48,844 nt of DNA from CAYSYM01 sp964435115 (GTDB lineage: Bacteria; Chloroflexota; UBA6077; CF-72): positions 1 through 48,844 of the forward strand of contig CAYSYM010000025.1 of assembly GCA_964435115.1 (NCBI GenBank). The letters are read 5' to 3'. A program made the position numbers and the translations under genes. Shown here piece after piece: positions 8,801 to 16,376 of the stretch. Under the pieces are notes generated by a model. It was not told the DNA's origin and made no database searches. It was given only the letters and a program-made list of their open reading frames with translations. Positions within the stretch are counted from its first letter, which is position 1. Every line of letters begins with the position of its first letter.

Positions 8801-10238
8801 GGTACTGGCGGCCATCGCCCTCCGGCAGGCTCAGCGGCAGGCGGTCGTCCCAGTGCTCGACCGCCAGCGTGCTGCCGGCCGGCACGTTGGTGTAGATCCA
8901 GCGCGAGGCCTGGATGCGCGAGTGGGGCTGGGCGTAGACCTGGCTGAAGGCGAGCGCCCACCCGGCCGTGGCTGCCACAACGGCCAGCGGCAGCCCCAGC
9001 GCGAACCCCCGGGCGGGGCCGCGCCAACCAGCCCCGCGGTGCACGCTGCCAGCCGTCAGGGCAGGCCGGGCTCGGGCCCAGTCGACGAGCTGCAGCAGCG
9101 CGTACGCCGCCAGGATCGCCAGCGCGAAGTAGATGGGCAGGAGGTAGCGCAGGAACTTGGCGAACTGGCCGCCGAAGTACGCCAGGTTGAGCGCGGTCCA
9201 CGCCACCACCAGCAGCAGCTCGCGCTCGCCGGCCGAGCCGCGGACGAGACGCCAGGAGGCCAGCCCTAGCCCGGCGAGCGCGGCCACGCCGAGCGCGGGG
9301 CCCATACCCCACTGCACCAGCGCCTGGATGGAGAAGAGGTACGCCGGTGTCCCCGCCCACTGAATCATGTACGGCACGTCCACCGCGCCCGAGCTGACCT
9401 CGGCCCAGTAGGCCTTATCGGCCACCCACTGGAGGTTCAGGCGGACGTTCCACGCCCCCGGGCCGAGGAAGGCGTACGGCTCGGCCACCCGGAACGCCGC
9501 GAACGCCGCCAGGACGGCCACGCCGAACAGGGTGAGCCCGTCCAGGAGCTGGTCGCGTGACCAGCGGCTACTGCGTGGCCAGAGGAACGCGGCGAACAGC
9601 GCCGGCAGCAGGGTCAGCGCGCTGATCTTGGACGCCGCCGCCAGCCCCGCCATCGCGCCGGCCAGGGCGGCGTCCACGAGCGACTCCCGCTGCCAGGCCC
9701 GCTGGCCGAAGTACACGCCGGCCGCCGCGAAGAAGGCGACGAACGTGTCCACGGTGAGGAAGTGCGCGAGCTGGATGTCCAGCACGGTGACAGCCAGCAG
9801 CAAGGCGGCCAGGTGCGCGTGGCGGCGCCCCAGGATGCGCCGGGCGAGCAGCCAGGTCACGCCGATGGTGCCCAGCGAGGCCAGGGCCGAGAGGGCGCGG
9901 CCGACCAGGTACACCGAGTCGAAGCCGGTCATCCCCACCCGCTCGGCCGCGGCGCGGGTGAGGGTGAGCGGGAGCTGCCCGTACGCATAGCGATCCTGCC
10001 CCTGCGCGTACGGGTTCAGCGGCGAGCGCGCCGTGGCGAAGTACTCGGCCAGCGACGCTGGGAGCCGCACGCGGCTCGCCACGTCAGTCAGGAACCGCTC
10101 GTCCGGGTGCTGGTGCGTCCCGCTGTCCCAGTCGAACCCGTTCAGGCGGAACACGGCCGCGATCAGCAGGACCAGCCCGAGCACCAGCGGGTCCGGCAGC
10201 CCGGCCCGCCGCCCTGGGGCGCGCGGCCTGCCGCTCAC
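5802..10238 (-). CDS. Giant fusion: GT39-like glycosyltransferase plus DUF2298 domain
   Basis: The protein has about 1478 residues from GTG 10238; an ATG at 10454 would add 72 Pro/Arg/Gly-rich residues that look untranslated. The N-terminal half (about 15-600) is a GT-C fold: a first helix followed by HQHPDERF at 43-50, the acidic motif of PMT/ArnT-type transferases, many membrane segments, then a periplasmic domain. The second half (about 680-1470) is a complete DUF2298 unit with GEKPMNFAFLN and NYYYFGQV (triple Tyr near residue 806) and a soluble tail like that of the protein ending at 2304. Lipid-linked sugar transfer outside the membrane is the likely job. It heads the operon with the flippase-like gene and the second DUF2298 gene. 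Confidence 0.85.
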   Translation of the reverse strand: MSGRPRAPGRRAGLPDPLVLGLVLLIAAVFRLNGFDWDSGTHQHPDERFLTDVASRVRLPASLAEYFATARSPLNPYAQGQDRYAYGQLPLTLTRAAAERVGMTGFDSVYLVGRALSALASLGTIGVTWLLARRILGRRHAHLAALLLAVTVLDIQLAHFLTVDTFVAFFAAAGVYFGQRAWQRESLVDAALAGAMAGLAAASKISALTLLPALFAAFLWPRSSRWSRDQLLDGLTLFGVAVLAAFAAFRVAEPYAFLGPGAWNVRLNLQWVADKAYWAEVSSGAVDVPYMIQWAGTPAYLFSIQALVQWGMGPALGVAALAGLGLASWRLVRGSAGERELLLVVAWTALNLAYFGGQFAKFLRYLLPIYFALAILAAYALLQLVDWARARPALTAGSVHRGAGWRGPARGFALGLPLAVVAATAGWALAFSQVYAQPHSRIQASRWIYTNVPAGSTLAVEHWDDRLPLSLPEGDGRQYRYVELALYDPESRAKRESLLAALDQADYVVLASRRLADSIPRLPERYPLATAYYRLLESGQLGFQRALRVRVLPSLGPLTIDDSRAQEDFTVYDHPTVEVWAKTPDYSSDRARRLLEAIPVESAVPVRPADGGKGALLLTAQERQAVEAGSAWSALFDPTSLANRPLVRVLVWLLAMEGLAVAAVPLLWRTLRHLPDRGYGASKILGLALVSYAVWLAASLRVAPFGRSAILAAALGLAGLSVGAVWRERRAYLTWLRAEWRLVAAIESVYLAGFGLFLFIRAANPDLWHPVFGGEKPMNFAFLNAVIRSDYFPPYDPWFAGGIINYYYFGQVLVAVPTKLTGILPEVAFNLAQPSLYGAVGAGVFGTAFSLALPRAGRAARRVGYLAGVSAVVLVALFGNLDGGLQVLDQLWRLGGQSSPDAGGLARLGAGVLAVAQGQRFPPLDFWRSTRLIQPEDPVPITEFPYFTFLYGDLHAQQIALPLAAASVAVALNALRAARRAPDRVPWPSVAWAALLVGMLRVTNTWDMPTYGGLAAVALGLGFLPGLVRLRRGSLQALAASLVVLAAGSQALFWPYAQRYQLFYTGVEPIEAKTALSQYLTIYGLPLFLAGSLLAWYGVRAWRRRAAVERRRTLVEAPGGVGVRSVSGVRVRGPGAWALPGSDCAGAQPAGFAGPPGGRAAPLVTPAGVVALLGGAVALGLLVLGYPTSSLIVLGGAAAGAASLGLWRRASRSFQAALVAVALLVTLVPEFVALEGDIGRMNTVFKLSYQAWLLLGLAAAVAFAWLVAGLEVRPKRPNFLRQTRPRALRAAWLAGAALLAAAALSYPLFATEGKLSQRFADLPLTLDGMAYMDVARYLDRGQDLDLPADAAAIRWLRANVQGSPTILEGRAPIYRWGSRVAIYTGLPTVLGWDWHEQQQRAGYVAMIQERAADVQRAYDSPDPAVVLGVLRKYGVRWVYVGGLERAYYSAAGLSKFQGMAELRLAYDVGGVQIYEVLT

Positions 10239-10461
10239 GCCGGCGCCAGCAGACGTCGACGCGGCCGGGCGCCACGTGGTACAAGCGCGGCTGAGCCCGT
10301 GGGCCCCACCTGCGCCGGGTGGCGCCAGAGGTTGGCCCGGGCGCTTGGCCCCATGGCGAGACGGAGGCGCGAAGGGCTCAGGGCCGAGCCGAGGACCGCT
10401 TGCCACATGCGAGACCAGCCGGCGATTCTCGCACCGCTGCCGGAGGAAGGGCAAAGGATCG

Positions 10462-10812
10462 ATGAGCGACCAGGCAAACGAGCTGCCGTTCCCGCTCCTG
10501 CGCTACGACCGCGTCTGCCGCACGCCCTACTCGGAGGCCTACCTCCTGAGCGAGGGCGAGGAGCCACTGGGGCGCCTGGACCTCCACTTTGGCGCCAGCG
10601 TCGTGCACGCGCTGCTGGTCGTGGAGCGGGACCTCTCGGAGGACGACACGCGCGACCTGGTGGAGCGTCTGGACGAAGACCTGGTCTGGACGGCCGACTC
10701 CCCACGCGAAGATCTCCTGATCACCGTCTACCGGGGTCGGGAAGTGGGCGTCTACTCCGACACCGAGCACGAGCACGAGGAAGGGGAGGCGGAAGAAACG
10801 CCCCGCGGCTGA
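10462..10812 (+). CDS. Small acidic cytosolic protein, unknown function
   Basis: The protein has 116 residues starting MSDQANELPFPLLRYDRVCR. ATG 10462 is chosen because GGAGGAAGG (10442-10450) lies just upstream; the longer frame from 10033 is a shadow. There is no signal peptide or membrane segment. The middle has alternating hydrophobic residues suggesting a small alpha/beta fold, and the tail is strongly acidic (TEHEHEEGEAEE). I do not recognise a family. It is divergent from the glycosyltransferase operon and is followed by a hairpin that includes its own stop codon. Confidence 0.65.
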   Translation: MSDQANELPFPLLRYDRVCRTPYSEAYLLSEGEEPLGRLDLHFGASVVHALLVVERDLSEDDTRDLVERLDEDLVWTADSPREDLLITVYRGREVGVYSDTEHEHEEGEAEETPRG

Positions 10813-10823
10813 GCCGCGTGGGG
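10801..10823 (+). terminator. Hairpin overlapping the stop codon
   Basis: CCCCGCGGC (10801-10809) pairs with GCCGC and GGGG (10813-10823), with a 2-base bulge, and places the TGA at 10810-10812 at and beside the tip. No U-run follows, as with other hairpins in this GC-rich window. Confidence 0.45.
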
Positions 10824-11018
10824 CCGAGAGCGCGGGGCGCACACCGCGCGAGGACGAGACGGGGCCAGCGCTCGGCACCGGAGTCGCCCCGAGCGCCGCG
10901 GTCGCCGGACACAGGAGCTACCTCTCCAGGCTCGCAGGACCTTTCAGCCCGCCTCCGGCGAGAGCGGGTGGGGTGAGGGCCCGGTCGAGGACGAACGGAC
11001 CCGGCCCGGGCGTGAGAC

Positions 11019-11047
11019 TTGCCGCGATGACCACTTCTGGTCATACT
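11019..11047 (+). promoter_or_regulatory. Promoter with embedded operator for the Phd/PIN toxin-antitoxin pair
   Basis: TTGCCG (11019-11024) and CATACT (11042-11047) are exactly 17 bases apart. A 7-bp inverted repeat, ATGACCA-N4-TGGTCAT (11027-11044), fills the spacer and touches the -10 box. The predicted transcription start falls on or within a base or two of the ATG at 11054, so the message would be leaderless. This is the arrangement expected for repression by the antitoxin or toxin-antitoxin complex. Confidence 0.55.
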
Positions 11048-11053
11048 GTCGGC

Positions 11054-11314
11054 ATGCGGCAGGTCCGGATCGCTGCGCTCAAAGCCCGACTGAGCGAATA
11101 CCTCCGGGCGGTGCGTCGCGGTGAGACGATTGCGGTGCTGGACCGAGACACGCCGGTCGCCCAGATCGTCCCAATTCGCGAGCGACCGGCGCTGCGGGTC
11201 CGAAAGCCCGCGCCGAGTGCCCCACCTCCCAATCGCGTGCGCCTGCCGCAGCCGGCGAACCTGAACGTCGACATCGTCGAGCTTCTCCTCGAGGAACGTC
11301 AGGGACGTCGGTGA
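11054..11314 (+). CDS. Type II antitoxin, Phd/YefM-like
   Basis: The protein has 86 residues starting MRQVRIAALKARLSEYLRAV. The N-terminal half fits the Phd/YefM fold: a short strand, ALKARLSEYLRAVRRGETI, then a hairpin ending VLDRDTPVAQIVPI. The C-terminal part is Pro-rich and ends in an amphipathic helix (VDIVELLLEERQG) suited to wrapping the toxin. ATG 11054 is preferred over 11027 because the earlier ATG lies inside the operator between the -35 and -10 boxes. Its stop overlaps the GTG start of the PIN toxin by 4 bp (GTGA), which is typical antitoxin-toxin coupling. Confidence 0.8.
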   Translation: MRQVRIAALKARLSEYLRAVRRGETIAVLDRDTPVAQIVPIRERPALRVRKPAPSAPPPNRVRLPQPANLNVDIVELLLEERQGRR

Positions 11315-11742
11315 TTGCGTACGTGGATGCGTCCGTGCTGCTTCGAGTAGCGCTCGGGCAGCCAGATGCGCTGCCCGAGTGGTCGACGATCGACCGAGGT
11401 GTGGCGAGTGCTCTCGTAACGACGGAGAGTTTGCGCACGCTGGACCGCCTCCGGCTGCGTGTGAAGCTCTCCGACCCTGAGGTGGCAGAGCGTCGGGCAA
11501 CGATCCTGCAGTTGACTGCCTCGCTCGAACTTGTCGATCTCGATTCCGGCGTCCTGGACCGCGCGGCCCAGCCGATGCCCACCGAGCTCGGGACACTCGA
11601 CGCTATTCACTTGGCTACGGCGCTCCTCTGGAAAGAGATGACCCGCGAGCCCTTGACGATGGCCACGCATGATGGGGCGCTGGCCATTGCCGCCGCGGCC
11701 CACGGGCTTCCTGTCATTGGTGCCAGGCGTACCCCGTGGTAG
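11311..11742 (+). CDS. PIN-domain ribonuclease toxin (VapC-like)
   Basis: The protein has 143 residues. The acidic PIN site is complete: D6 in YVDASVLLR, E39 in TTESLRTLDR, D97 in GTLDAIHLATA and D121 in ATHDGAL. PIN toxins are Mg-dependent endoribonucleases that cut tRNA or rRNA when freed from antitoxin. Start is GTG 11311, overlapping the antitoxin stop. The Phd-PIN pairing is a known VapBC-type combination. No terminator is obvious before the convergent transporter operon at 11846. Confidence 0.85.
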   Translation: MIAYVDASVLLRVALGQPDALPEWSTIDRGVASALVTTESLRTLDRLRLRVKLSDPEVAERRATILQLTASLELVDLDSGVLDRAAQPMPTELGTLDAIHLATALLWKEMTREPLTMATHDGALAIAAAAHGLPVIGARRTPW

Positions 11743-11845
11743 CGGCCGTTTGGTGCGAGTGCGGGGCGCACCGTCATGCCAACCAGGTCGGCAACCTCCT
11801 CCCCGGTGCCATCCGGAGCTACGCCCCGCGCCGTGGATGCACTGC

Positions 11846-12862
11846 CTACAGCGCCATGCGCGGATCGAGGGCGTCGCGCAGCGCGTCGCCGACGAAGTTG
11901 ATCGCCAGCACGACGAAGAAGATCACCAGGCCGGGGTAGACCGCTAACCATGGGTTGCGGAAGATGTAGCCCTGCGCCTCCGTCAGCATGTTCCCCAGGC
12001 TGGCGTTCGGGGGCGTGATGCCCAGGCCGAGGAACGAGAGCGTCCCCTCCAGGATGACCGCCGTGCCGAAGCGGAGGGTGGTCTGCACGATCATCGGCGC
12101 CATCGAGTTGGGGAGCAGGTGCTGCCCGATGATGCGCCACGGCCGCGCGCCGAGCGCCCGTGCCGCCTCCACGAACTCGCGCTGCTTCAGGCTGAGCACC
12201 GAGCCGTGCACCAGCCGCGCCAGGTTCATCCAGCCGAACAGGGTGAGGATGATGATGATGACGGCGATGCTCACGTTGTTGGTGCCGAACGTCTGGCGCA
12301 GGAACGTCATCTCGCGCAGCATCTTCGAGATCACCAGTAGCAACGCCAGCACCGGGAGCGCCAGCATCACGTCGGTCAGGCGCATCAGCACCGCTTCGAC
12401 CCAGCCGCCGAAGAAGCCGGCCACCGCGCCGACCAGCACGCCGATGAGCGTCGCCAGGACGGTCGAGATGACCGTCACCGTGAAGGTCACGCGGGCGGCG
12501 AACAGGAGGCGGGAGTAGACGTCGCGCCCCAGCTCGTCCGTCCCCAGCCAGTGGCGGGCCGAGGGGCCGGCGAACTGGTTGCTGAGGTCCTGCGCCTCCT
12601 GAGGGTACGGGGCGATCACCGGCGCCAGCAGCGCCAGGGCGGCGAACAGCAGGAGAATCGCCAGCCCCAGCAGCGCCAGCCGGTGGTGCGCGAAGCGGCG
12701 AGCGGCGTCCTGCCACAGCGTCCGCTGCGGCCGCCGGAGCACGAGGTGGGAGGGGCCAGCTGGCTCCGGCCGCGGTACGGCGGGCGCGGCGGCCACCGCC
12801 GCCCGACGGGCCTGCTCCTCGTCAGCCGGCAGCTCGAGCGCCGGTCCCCGCTGCTGCGCCAC
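11846..12862 (-). CDS. Peptide/nickel-type ABC transporter permease (DppC-like)
   Basis: The protein has 338 residues. A cytoplasmic N-terminus of about 55 residues precedes the first membrane helix, then LGTDELGRDVYSRLL, the DppC/OppC hallmark, and five more helices with the EAA loop (EFVEAARALGARPWRII) that contacts the ATPase. It ends with DALRDALDPRM, the usual DppC C-terminus. GTG 12862 directly abuts the TAG of the upstream permease gene. It is the third gene of a minus-strand operon: binding protein, DppB-like, DppC-like. No ATPase genes accompany it. Confidence 0.9.
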   Translation of the reverse strand: MAQQRGPALELPADEEQARRAAVAAAPAVPRPEPAGPSHLVLRRPQRTLWQDAARRFAHHRLALLGLAILLLFAALALLAPVIAPYPQEAQDLSNQFAGPSARHWLGTDELGRDVYSRLLFAARVTFTVTVISTVLATLIGVLVGAVAGFFGGWVEAVLMRLTDVMLALPVLALLLVISKMLREMTFLRQTFGTNNVSIAVIIIILTLFGWMNLARLVHGSVLSLKQREFVEAARALGARPWRIIGQHLLPNSMAPMIVQTTLRFGTAVILEGTLSFLGLGITPPNASLGNMLTEAQGYIFRNPWLAVYPGLVIFFVVLAINFVGDALRDALDPRMAL

Positions 12863-13822
12863 CTACGAGTACCGGATCCGCGGGTCGACCACGGCGTACA
12901 GCACGTCGGCCACCAGGTTGCCTAGGATCACCAGGAAGGCCGTGATCATGATCACGGCCGTCACGACGGGCCAATCGCTGGCGAACACGGCGTCGCGCAG
13001 CAGGCGACCCATGCCCGGCCACGAGAAGAGCGTCTCGGTGATGACGGCGCCGGAGAAGAGTACCGGGATGTCCAGCCCCAGGATGGTGATCACCGGGATC
13101 AGCGCGTTGCGCACGCCGTGTCGCAGCAGGACGGCCGCCTCTTTCAGTCCCTTGGCCCGCGCCGTGCGCAGGTAGTCCTGGCTCAGCACTTCGAGCATGC
13201 TGGAGCGCATGAAGCGGCTCCACTGGGCGATGTTCACCAGGCTGAGCACCGTTACCGGCATGACCAGGTGCTTCAGGCGGTCGACCGGGTCATTCTCCAG
13301 CCCTGGCGTGGACACGCCGCTGGTTGGCAGCCAGCGCAGGTTCACGGCGAAGACGATCATGAGCAGAAGCCCGAACCAGAACACGGGCATCGAGATGCCA
13401 AAGAACGACACCGTCGTGACCACGTAATCGGCCGCCGAGTAGCGGCGGATCGCCGAGTAGATCCCGATCGGGATCGCCACCAGGATCGAGAGCAGGGTCG
13501 AGAGCCCCATCAGCACCAGCGTGTTGGGGAGGCGCTCGTTGATGACCCGGCCGACTGGCTGGCCGAACGCCACCTGCCACGACTCGCCCCAGTCCAGCCG
13601 CACGGCGCGTCCCAGCCACTCCACGTAGCGCTGCGGGAGCGGCTTGTCCAGCCCGATCAGGCGGTTCAGCCGCTCGATATCGAGCTGCGTCACCTTCGGG
13701 TTCGCCAGCAGCGCGTCGAACGGGCCGCCGGGGACTAGCTGCAGGATCCCGAACACCAGCATGCTGATGAGCAGCAGCAGGAGGAACATCTGCAGCGTTC
13801 GGCGGATCAGGTACTTGGTCAC
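12863..13822 (-). CDS. Peptide/nickel-type ABC transporter permease (DppB-like)
   Basis: The protein has 319 residues. It begins MTKYLIRRTLQMFLLLLLIS, the standard DppB start with one helix and then a periplasmic stretch with LIGLDKPLPQRYVEWLGRAV and LDWGESW. Six membrane segments are visible, and the EAA loop is DYLRTARAKGLKEAAVLLRH. The end, VVDPRIRYS, is typical. It forms the heterodimeric channel with the DppC-like protein encoded immediately downstream. A long hairpin separates it from the upstream binding-protein gene. Confidence 0.9.
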   Translation of the reverse strand: MTKYLIRRTLQMFLLLLLISMLVFGILQLVPGGPFDALLANPKVTQLDIERLNRLIGLDKPLPQRYVEWLGRAVRLDWGESWQVAFGQPVGRVINERLPNTLVLMGLSTLLSILVAIPIGIYSAIRRYSAADYVVTTVSFFGISMPVFWFGLLLMIVFAVNLRWLPTSGVSTPGLENDPVDRLKHLVMPVTVLSLVNIAQWSRFMRSSMLEVLSQDYLRTARAKGLKEAAVLLRHGVRNALIPVITILGLDIPVLFSGAVITETLFSWPGMGRLLRDAVFASDWPVVTAVIMITAFLVILGNLVADVLYAVVDPRIRYS

Positions 13823-13902
13823 GGGCCGGTCCCGCGCCGGCGGGCGTTCCGAAGCGGGTGGGGTCCAAGAGTCTGTGGGATCCGTTCGGGGCCCAGCAAG
13901 AA

Positions 13903-13932
13903 GGCGTGGGGCGCCCGCGGGCGCCCCACGCC
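13903..13932 (-). terminator. 30-bp perfect palindrome after the binding-protein gene
   Basis: The 30 bases are an exact self-complement (GGCGTGGGGCGCCCG and its mirror) and start 22 bases past the stop codon at 13954. They lie inside the operon, ahead of the permease genes. The hairpin probably stops most transcripts or protects the 3' end of the binding-protein message, giving more binding protein than permease. Confidence 0.6.
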
Positions 13933-13953
13933 CGGCGTCCCCCTGGGCGTCAC

Positions 13954-15900
13954 CTACTGGGCCGGGATGAACCAGGCCCAGGCGTTCCAGGTCTCAGGGG
14001 CGTTGGTCGGCGTGGGGCGGTAGTTGGCCATGTTCGCCCGCGCCGTGGTCACCACCAGCCGCTGGAAGAGCGGGATCACCGGCACGTCGTCCGTCCAGAC
14101 GCGCTGCGCCTCGCAGTAGGCGGCCTTGCGGTTCTGAGTGACGAGGTCGTTCGCGCCTCGCTTCAGCAGCTCGTCGAAGCGCGGGTTGCTGTAGCGCGGG
14201 TAGTTCTGGCCGGTGAAGCCGTTCTGCTGGGTCGGGATGGCCGAGCTCGAGTAGAGGGAGCTGACATCCGGATCCGGCGCGGAGAGCCAGGTGTACAGGC
14301 CCAGCTGGTACGTTCCCTGGATCAACGGTCCCTCGCGCGCGAACAGGCCGCGCCCCGGGATGAACTCCAGGTCCAGCCCGATCCCGGCCTGCTGCAGGTT
14401 GGCCTGGATCACCTGCGACACGTTCCGCCGCAGCGCTGCGTCCGTCGTCTGCAGCCGCAGCCGCAACGGCTGGCCCCCCTTGCTGAACAGGCCATCTCCA
14501 CCTCGCGTGTAGCCGGCCTGGGCCAGCAGCTGCGCGGCCGCCTGCGGATCGTAGCGGTACTGCGTCAGGCAGCTCTCGTCGTAGGCCCAGGCGGGGATGC
14601 CCGGCTGCACCCACGAGGTCGCGACGCGGGTCTTGCCGAACAGCAGCCGGTCGACGATCTCCTGGCGGTTGATCGACATGATCAGCGCTTTGCGGACGTT
14701 CCTGTCCTGGAGCACCGGATCCGCCAGGTTGAGGTCGATGTGCTCCCAGGGTGTCCCGGGGATGTAGGATGTCTTGTATCCCTGGAGCCGGTCCAGCTCC
14801 GGCGACTTGTCCACGTCCGGCCCCTGCACCTGTGTGGCCACGTCGAGCTCACCGGCCTGCAGCGCCGCGAGCTGCGCGTTGGTATCGGTAATGATGCGGA
14901 ACACCAGGTTCCTGGTTGGCGGCGTGCCCAGGAAGAAGTCCGGTACCGCCTCGAGCCGGATGGACTGCTCGGGCACCACGTCGACCAGCCGGTAGGCACC
15001 GTTGCCGATCGGCCGGCTGGCCCAGTCTGAGGCTTGCTGCTGGTCGGGCGGGACCTGGCTCAGGATGTGGTCGGGCAGCCACGCTATGGGCAGGCCCGCC
15101 GGGGCGAAGTAGAGCGGGTCGGTCAGCGGCTCGGTCTGGTTGGCGTATGCCGCCCAGAGCTCCTTCTCAAGGCCCTTGTAGCCGTTGGCAGCCGCGTCAC
15201 GTGCCTGTCTGGCCGACATGTACTTGACCACGGCCGTCCGGTCGTCCGGCGTGTCGATGCCGAACACCTTCGAGGCTGACTCGCGCTCCGTTGCCGGGAA
15301 CTTCGGGTCCATGTACAGGTTCCAGGCGAAGGCCATGTCCCTGGAGGTGACCGGCTGGCCGTCCTGCCACTTCATGCCCTGCCTGATCCTGAAGGTGACC
15401 TCCAGGTAGCGGTCGTCGCCCTGGCCGACGAACCGGGCGCCGCCATTGTCGACCGTCGGCACCTGCTCCACACCCAGCGCCACCCACTCGCCGCGGTTGT
15501 CGGTCGTGACGGCGTCGGTGAACAGGGCGCCGAGCACCTCGGTGCGCGCCATCATCGAGCCGATCATCGGGTGCAGCGTGTCCGGGGCCTGGCCCATGGA
15601 GATGACGATAGTGTCCTTGACGGGACCGGTCGGCTTCTCCATTGGCTCCAGTGGCTTGCCGATCGTCACGCCGCCGGCCGCCGGGCTGGGGCTGGCGACC
15701 GGCGATGCCCCGGGCTTGGCGGCCGGGCTGGGCACGGGGCTGACCGCGGGGCTGGCGGCCGGTTTGGGCGCCGTGGGAGCGGGGGGCGTGGTAGGCGCAG
15801 GCTGAGCGGCCGGGGCGCAGGCGGCGGCCAGCAGGCCGAGCGCGAACGCCACCGTTGCCACCCGCCACCCCGTACCGTCGCGCCAGGGGAGGATGCGCAT
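13954..15900 (-). CDS. Peptide-type ABC substrate-binding lipoprotein (SBP_bac_5)
   Basis: The protein has 648 residues. The signal peptide ends in a lipobox GLLAAAC with Cys28, followed by about 65 residues of Pro/Ala/Thr linker that tethers the domain to the membrane. The family-5 fold follows: GQAPDTLHPMIGSMMAR near the domain start, VTFRIRQGMKWQDGQPVTSRD, then VRKALIMSINRQEIVDRLLFG, and RYSNPRFDELLKRG near the end. It captures oligopeptides or similar ligands for the two permeases downstream. It is the first gene of its operon and is divergent from a second operon of the same type starting at 16377. Confidence 0.9.
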   Translation of the reverse strand: MRILPWRDGTGWRVATVAFALGLLAAACAPAAQPAPTTPPAPTAPKPAASPAVSPVPSPAAKPGASPVASPSPAAGGVTIGKPLEPMEKPTGPVKDTIVISMGQAPDTLHPMIGSMMARTEVLGALFTDAVTTDNRGEWVALGVEQVPTVDNGGARFVGQGDDRYLEVTFRIRQGMKWQDGQPVTSRDMAFAWNLYMDPKFPATERESASKVFGIDTPDDRTAVVKYMSARQARDAAANGYKGLEKELWAAYANQTEPLTDPLYFAPAGLPIAWLPDHILSQVPPDQQQASDWASRPIGNGAYRLVDVVPEQSIRLEAVPDFFLGTPPTRNLVFRIITDTNAQLAALQAGELDVATQVQGPDVDKSPELDRLQGYKTSYIPGTPWEHIDLNLADPVLQDRNVRKALIMSINRQEIVDRLLFGKTRVATSWVQPGIPAWAYDESCLTQYRYDPQAAAQLLAQAGYTRGGDGLFSKGGQPLRLRLQTTDAALRRNVSQVIQANLQQAGIGLDLEFIPGRGLFAREGPLIQGTYQLGLYTWLSAPDPDVSSLYSSSAIPTQQNGFTGQNYPRYSNPRFDELLKRGANDLVTQNRKAAYCEAQRVWTDDVPVIPLFQRLVVTTARANMANYRPTPTNAPETWNAWAWFIPAQ

Positions 15901-16376
15901 GGAGTCGCCTCGCTTTCTACGCAGTGATCCTGGCCATGACCCGGGAGCGGACCAGGCACGGGCGAGGCTGCAGGAACCGTGCCGACCTCACCGCCAGCGG
16001 CTCGCTCGGCCCGCAGCCGGGCGCTGAGCACGCGGGCCCAGGCAGCGTGCAGATGGGCGTTCGTATCGCCCACGCGCGTAGCCCCATCAGGAGCGAACGC
16101 GAAGCGCGCCGCGAGACTTGCGCCAGGGGTGCAGGGGTCGAGCGCCGGGCCGGCCGGGCTGGCTGGAGAGGGCCCGATGGCTCCCACGGCCGGGACCACC
16201 GGTCGTTGCATGGGCGTGCCCGCGCTGGCACAGTGCGAGCGGCGTCCACCGCGATTCGGCAGCCGTTTCGCGCCCGTGCTGATGCACGTGAGACCACAGG
16301 CCCGGTGGGACCCGACCGGTCGGGCAGGCTTCTCGTATCGCCCGTGGTGGACCGACGCTGCCCAAGGAGCGAGACC
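15901..16376. other. Divergent promoter region of two peptide-transporter operons
   Basis: The 476 bases hold no credible gene; open frames here have poor codon character. A 14-bp perfect palindrome CCCGACCGGTCGGG lies at 16311-16324, and GGGCG-N7-CGCCC lies near 16056, so a regulator could bind. I see no convincing -35/-10 pair in either direction. Confidence 0.5.
16311..16324. promoter_or_regulatory. Palindrome upstream of second peptide-transporter operon
   Basis: CCCGACCGGTCGGG is a perfect 14-bp palindrome centred about 60 bases before the ATG at 16377. The position suits an operator. No second copy was noticed in the window. Confidence 0.3.

Noticed and set aside
10239..10454. N-terminal extension of the giant GT/DUF2298 protein to an ATG at 10454
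   Set aside because: The 72 extra residues are Pro/Arg/Gly-rich without membrane character and would run into the ribosome site of the divergent gene at 10462. GTG 10238 gives a normal start close to the first helix.
15855..16376. Long N-terminal extension of the binding protein at 16377
   Set aside because: A clean lipoprotein signal with AAGGAG in front begins at 16377; the extension lacks coding character.
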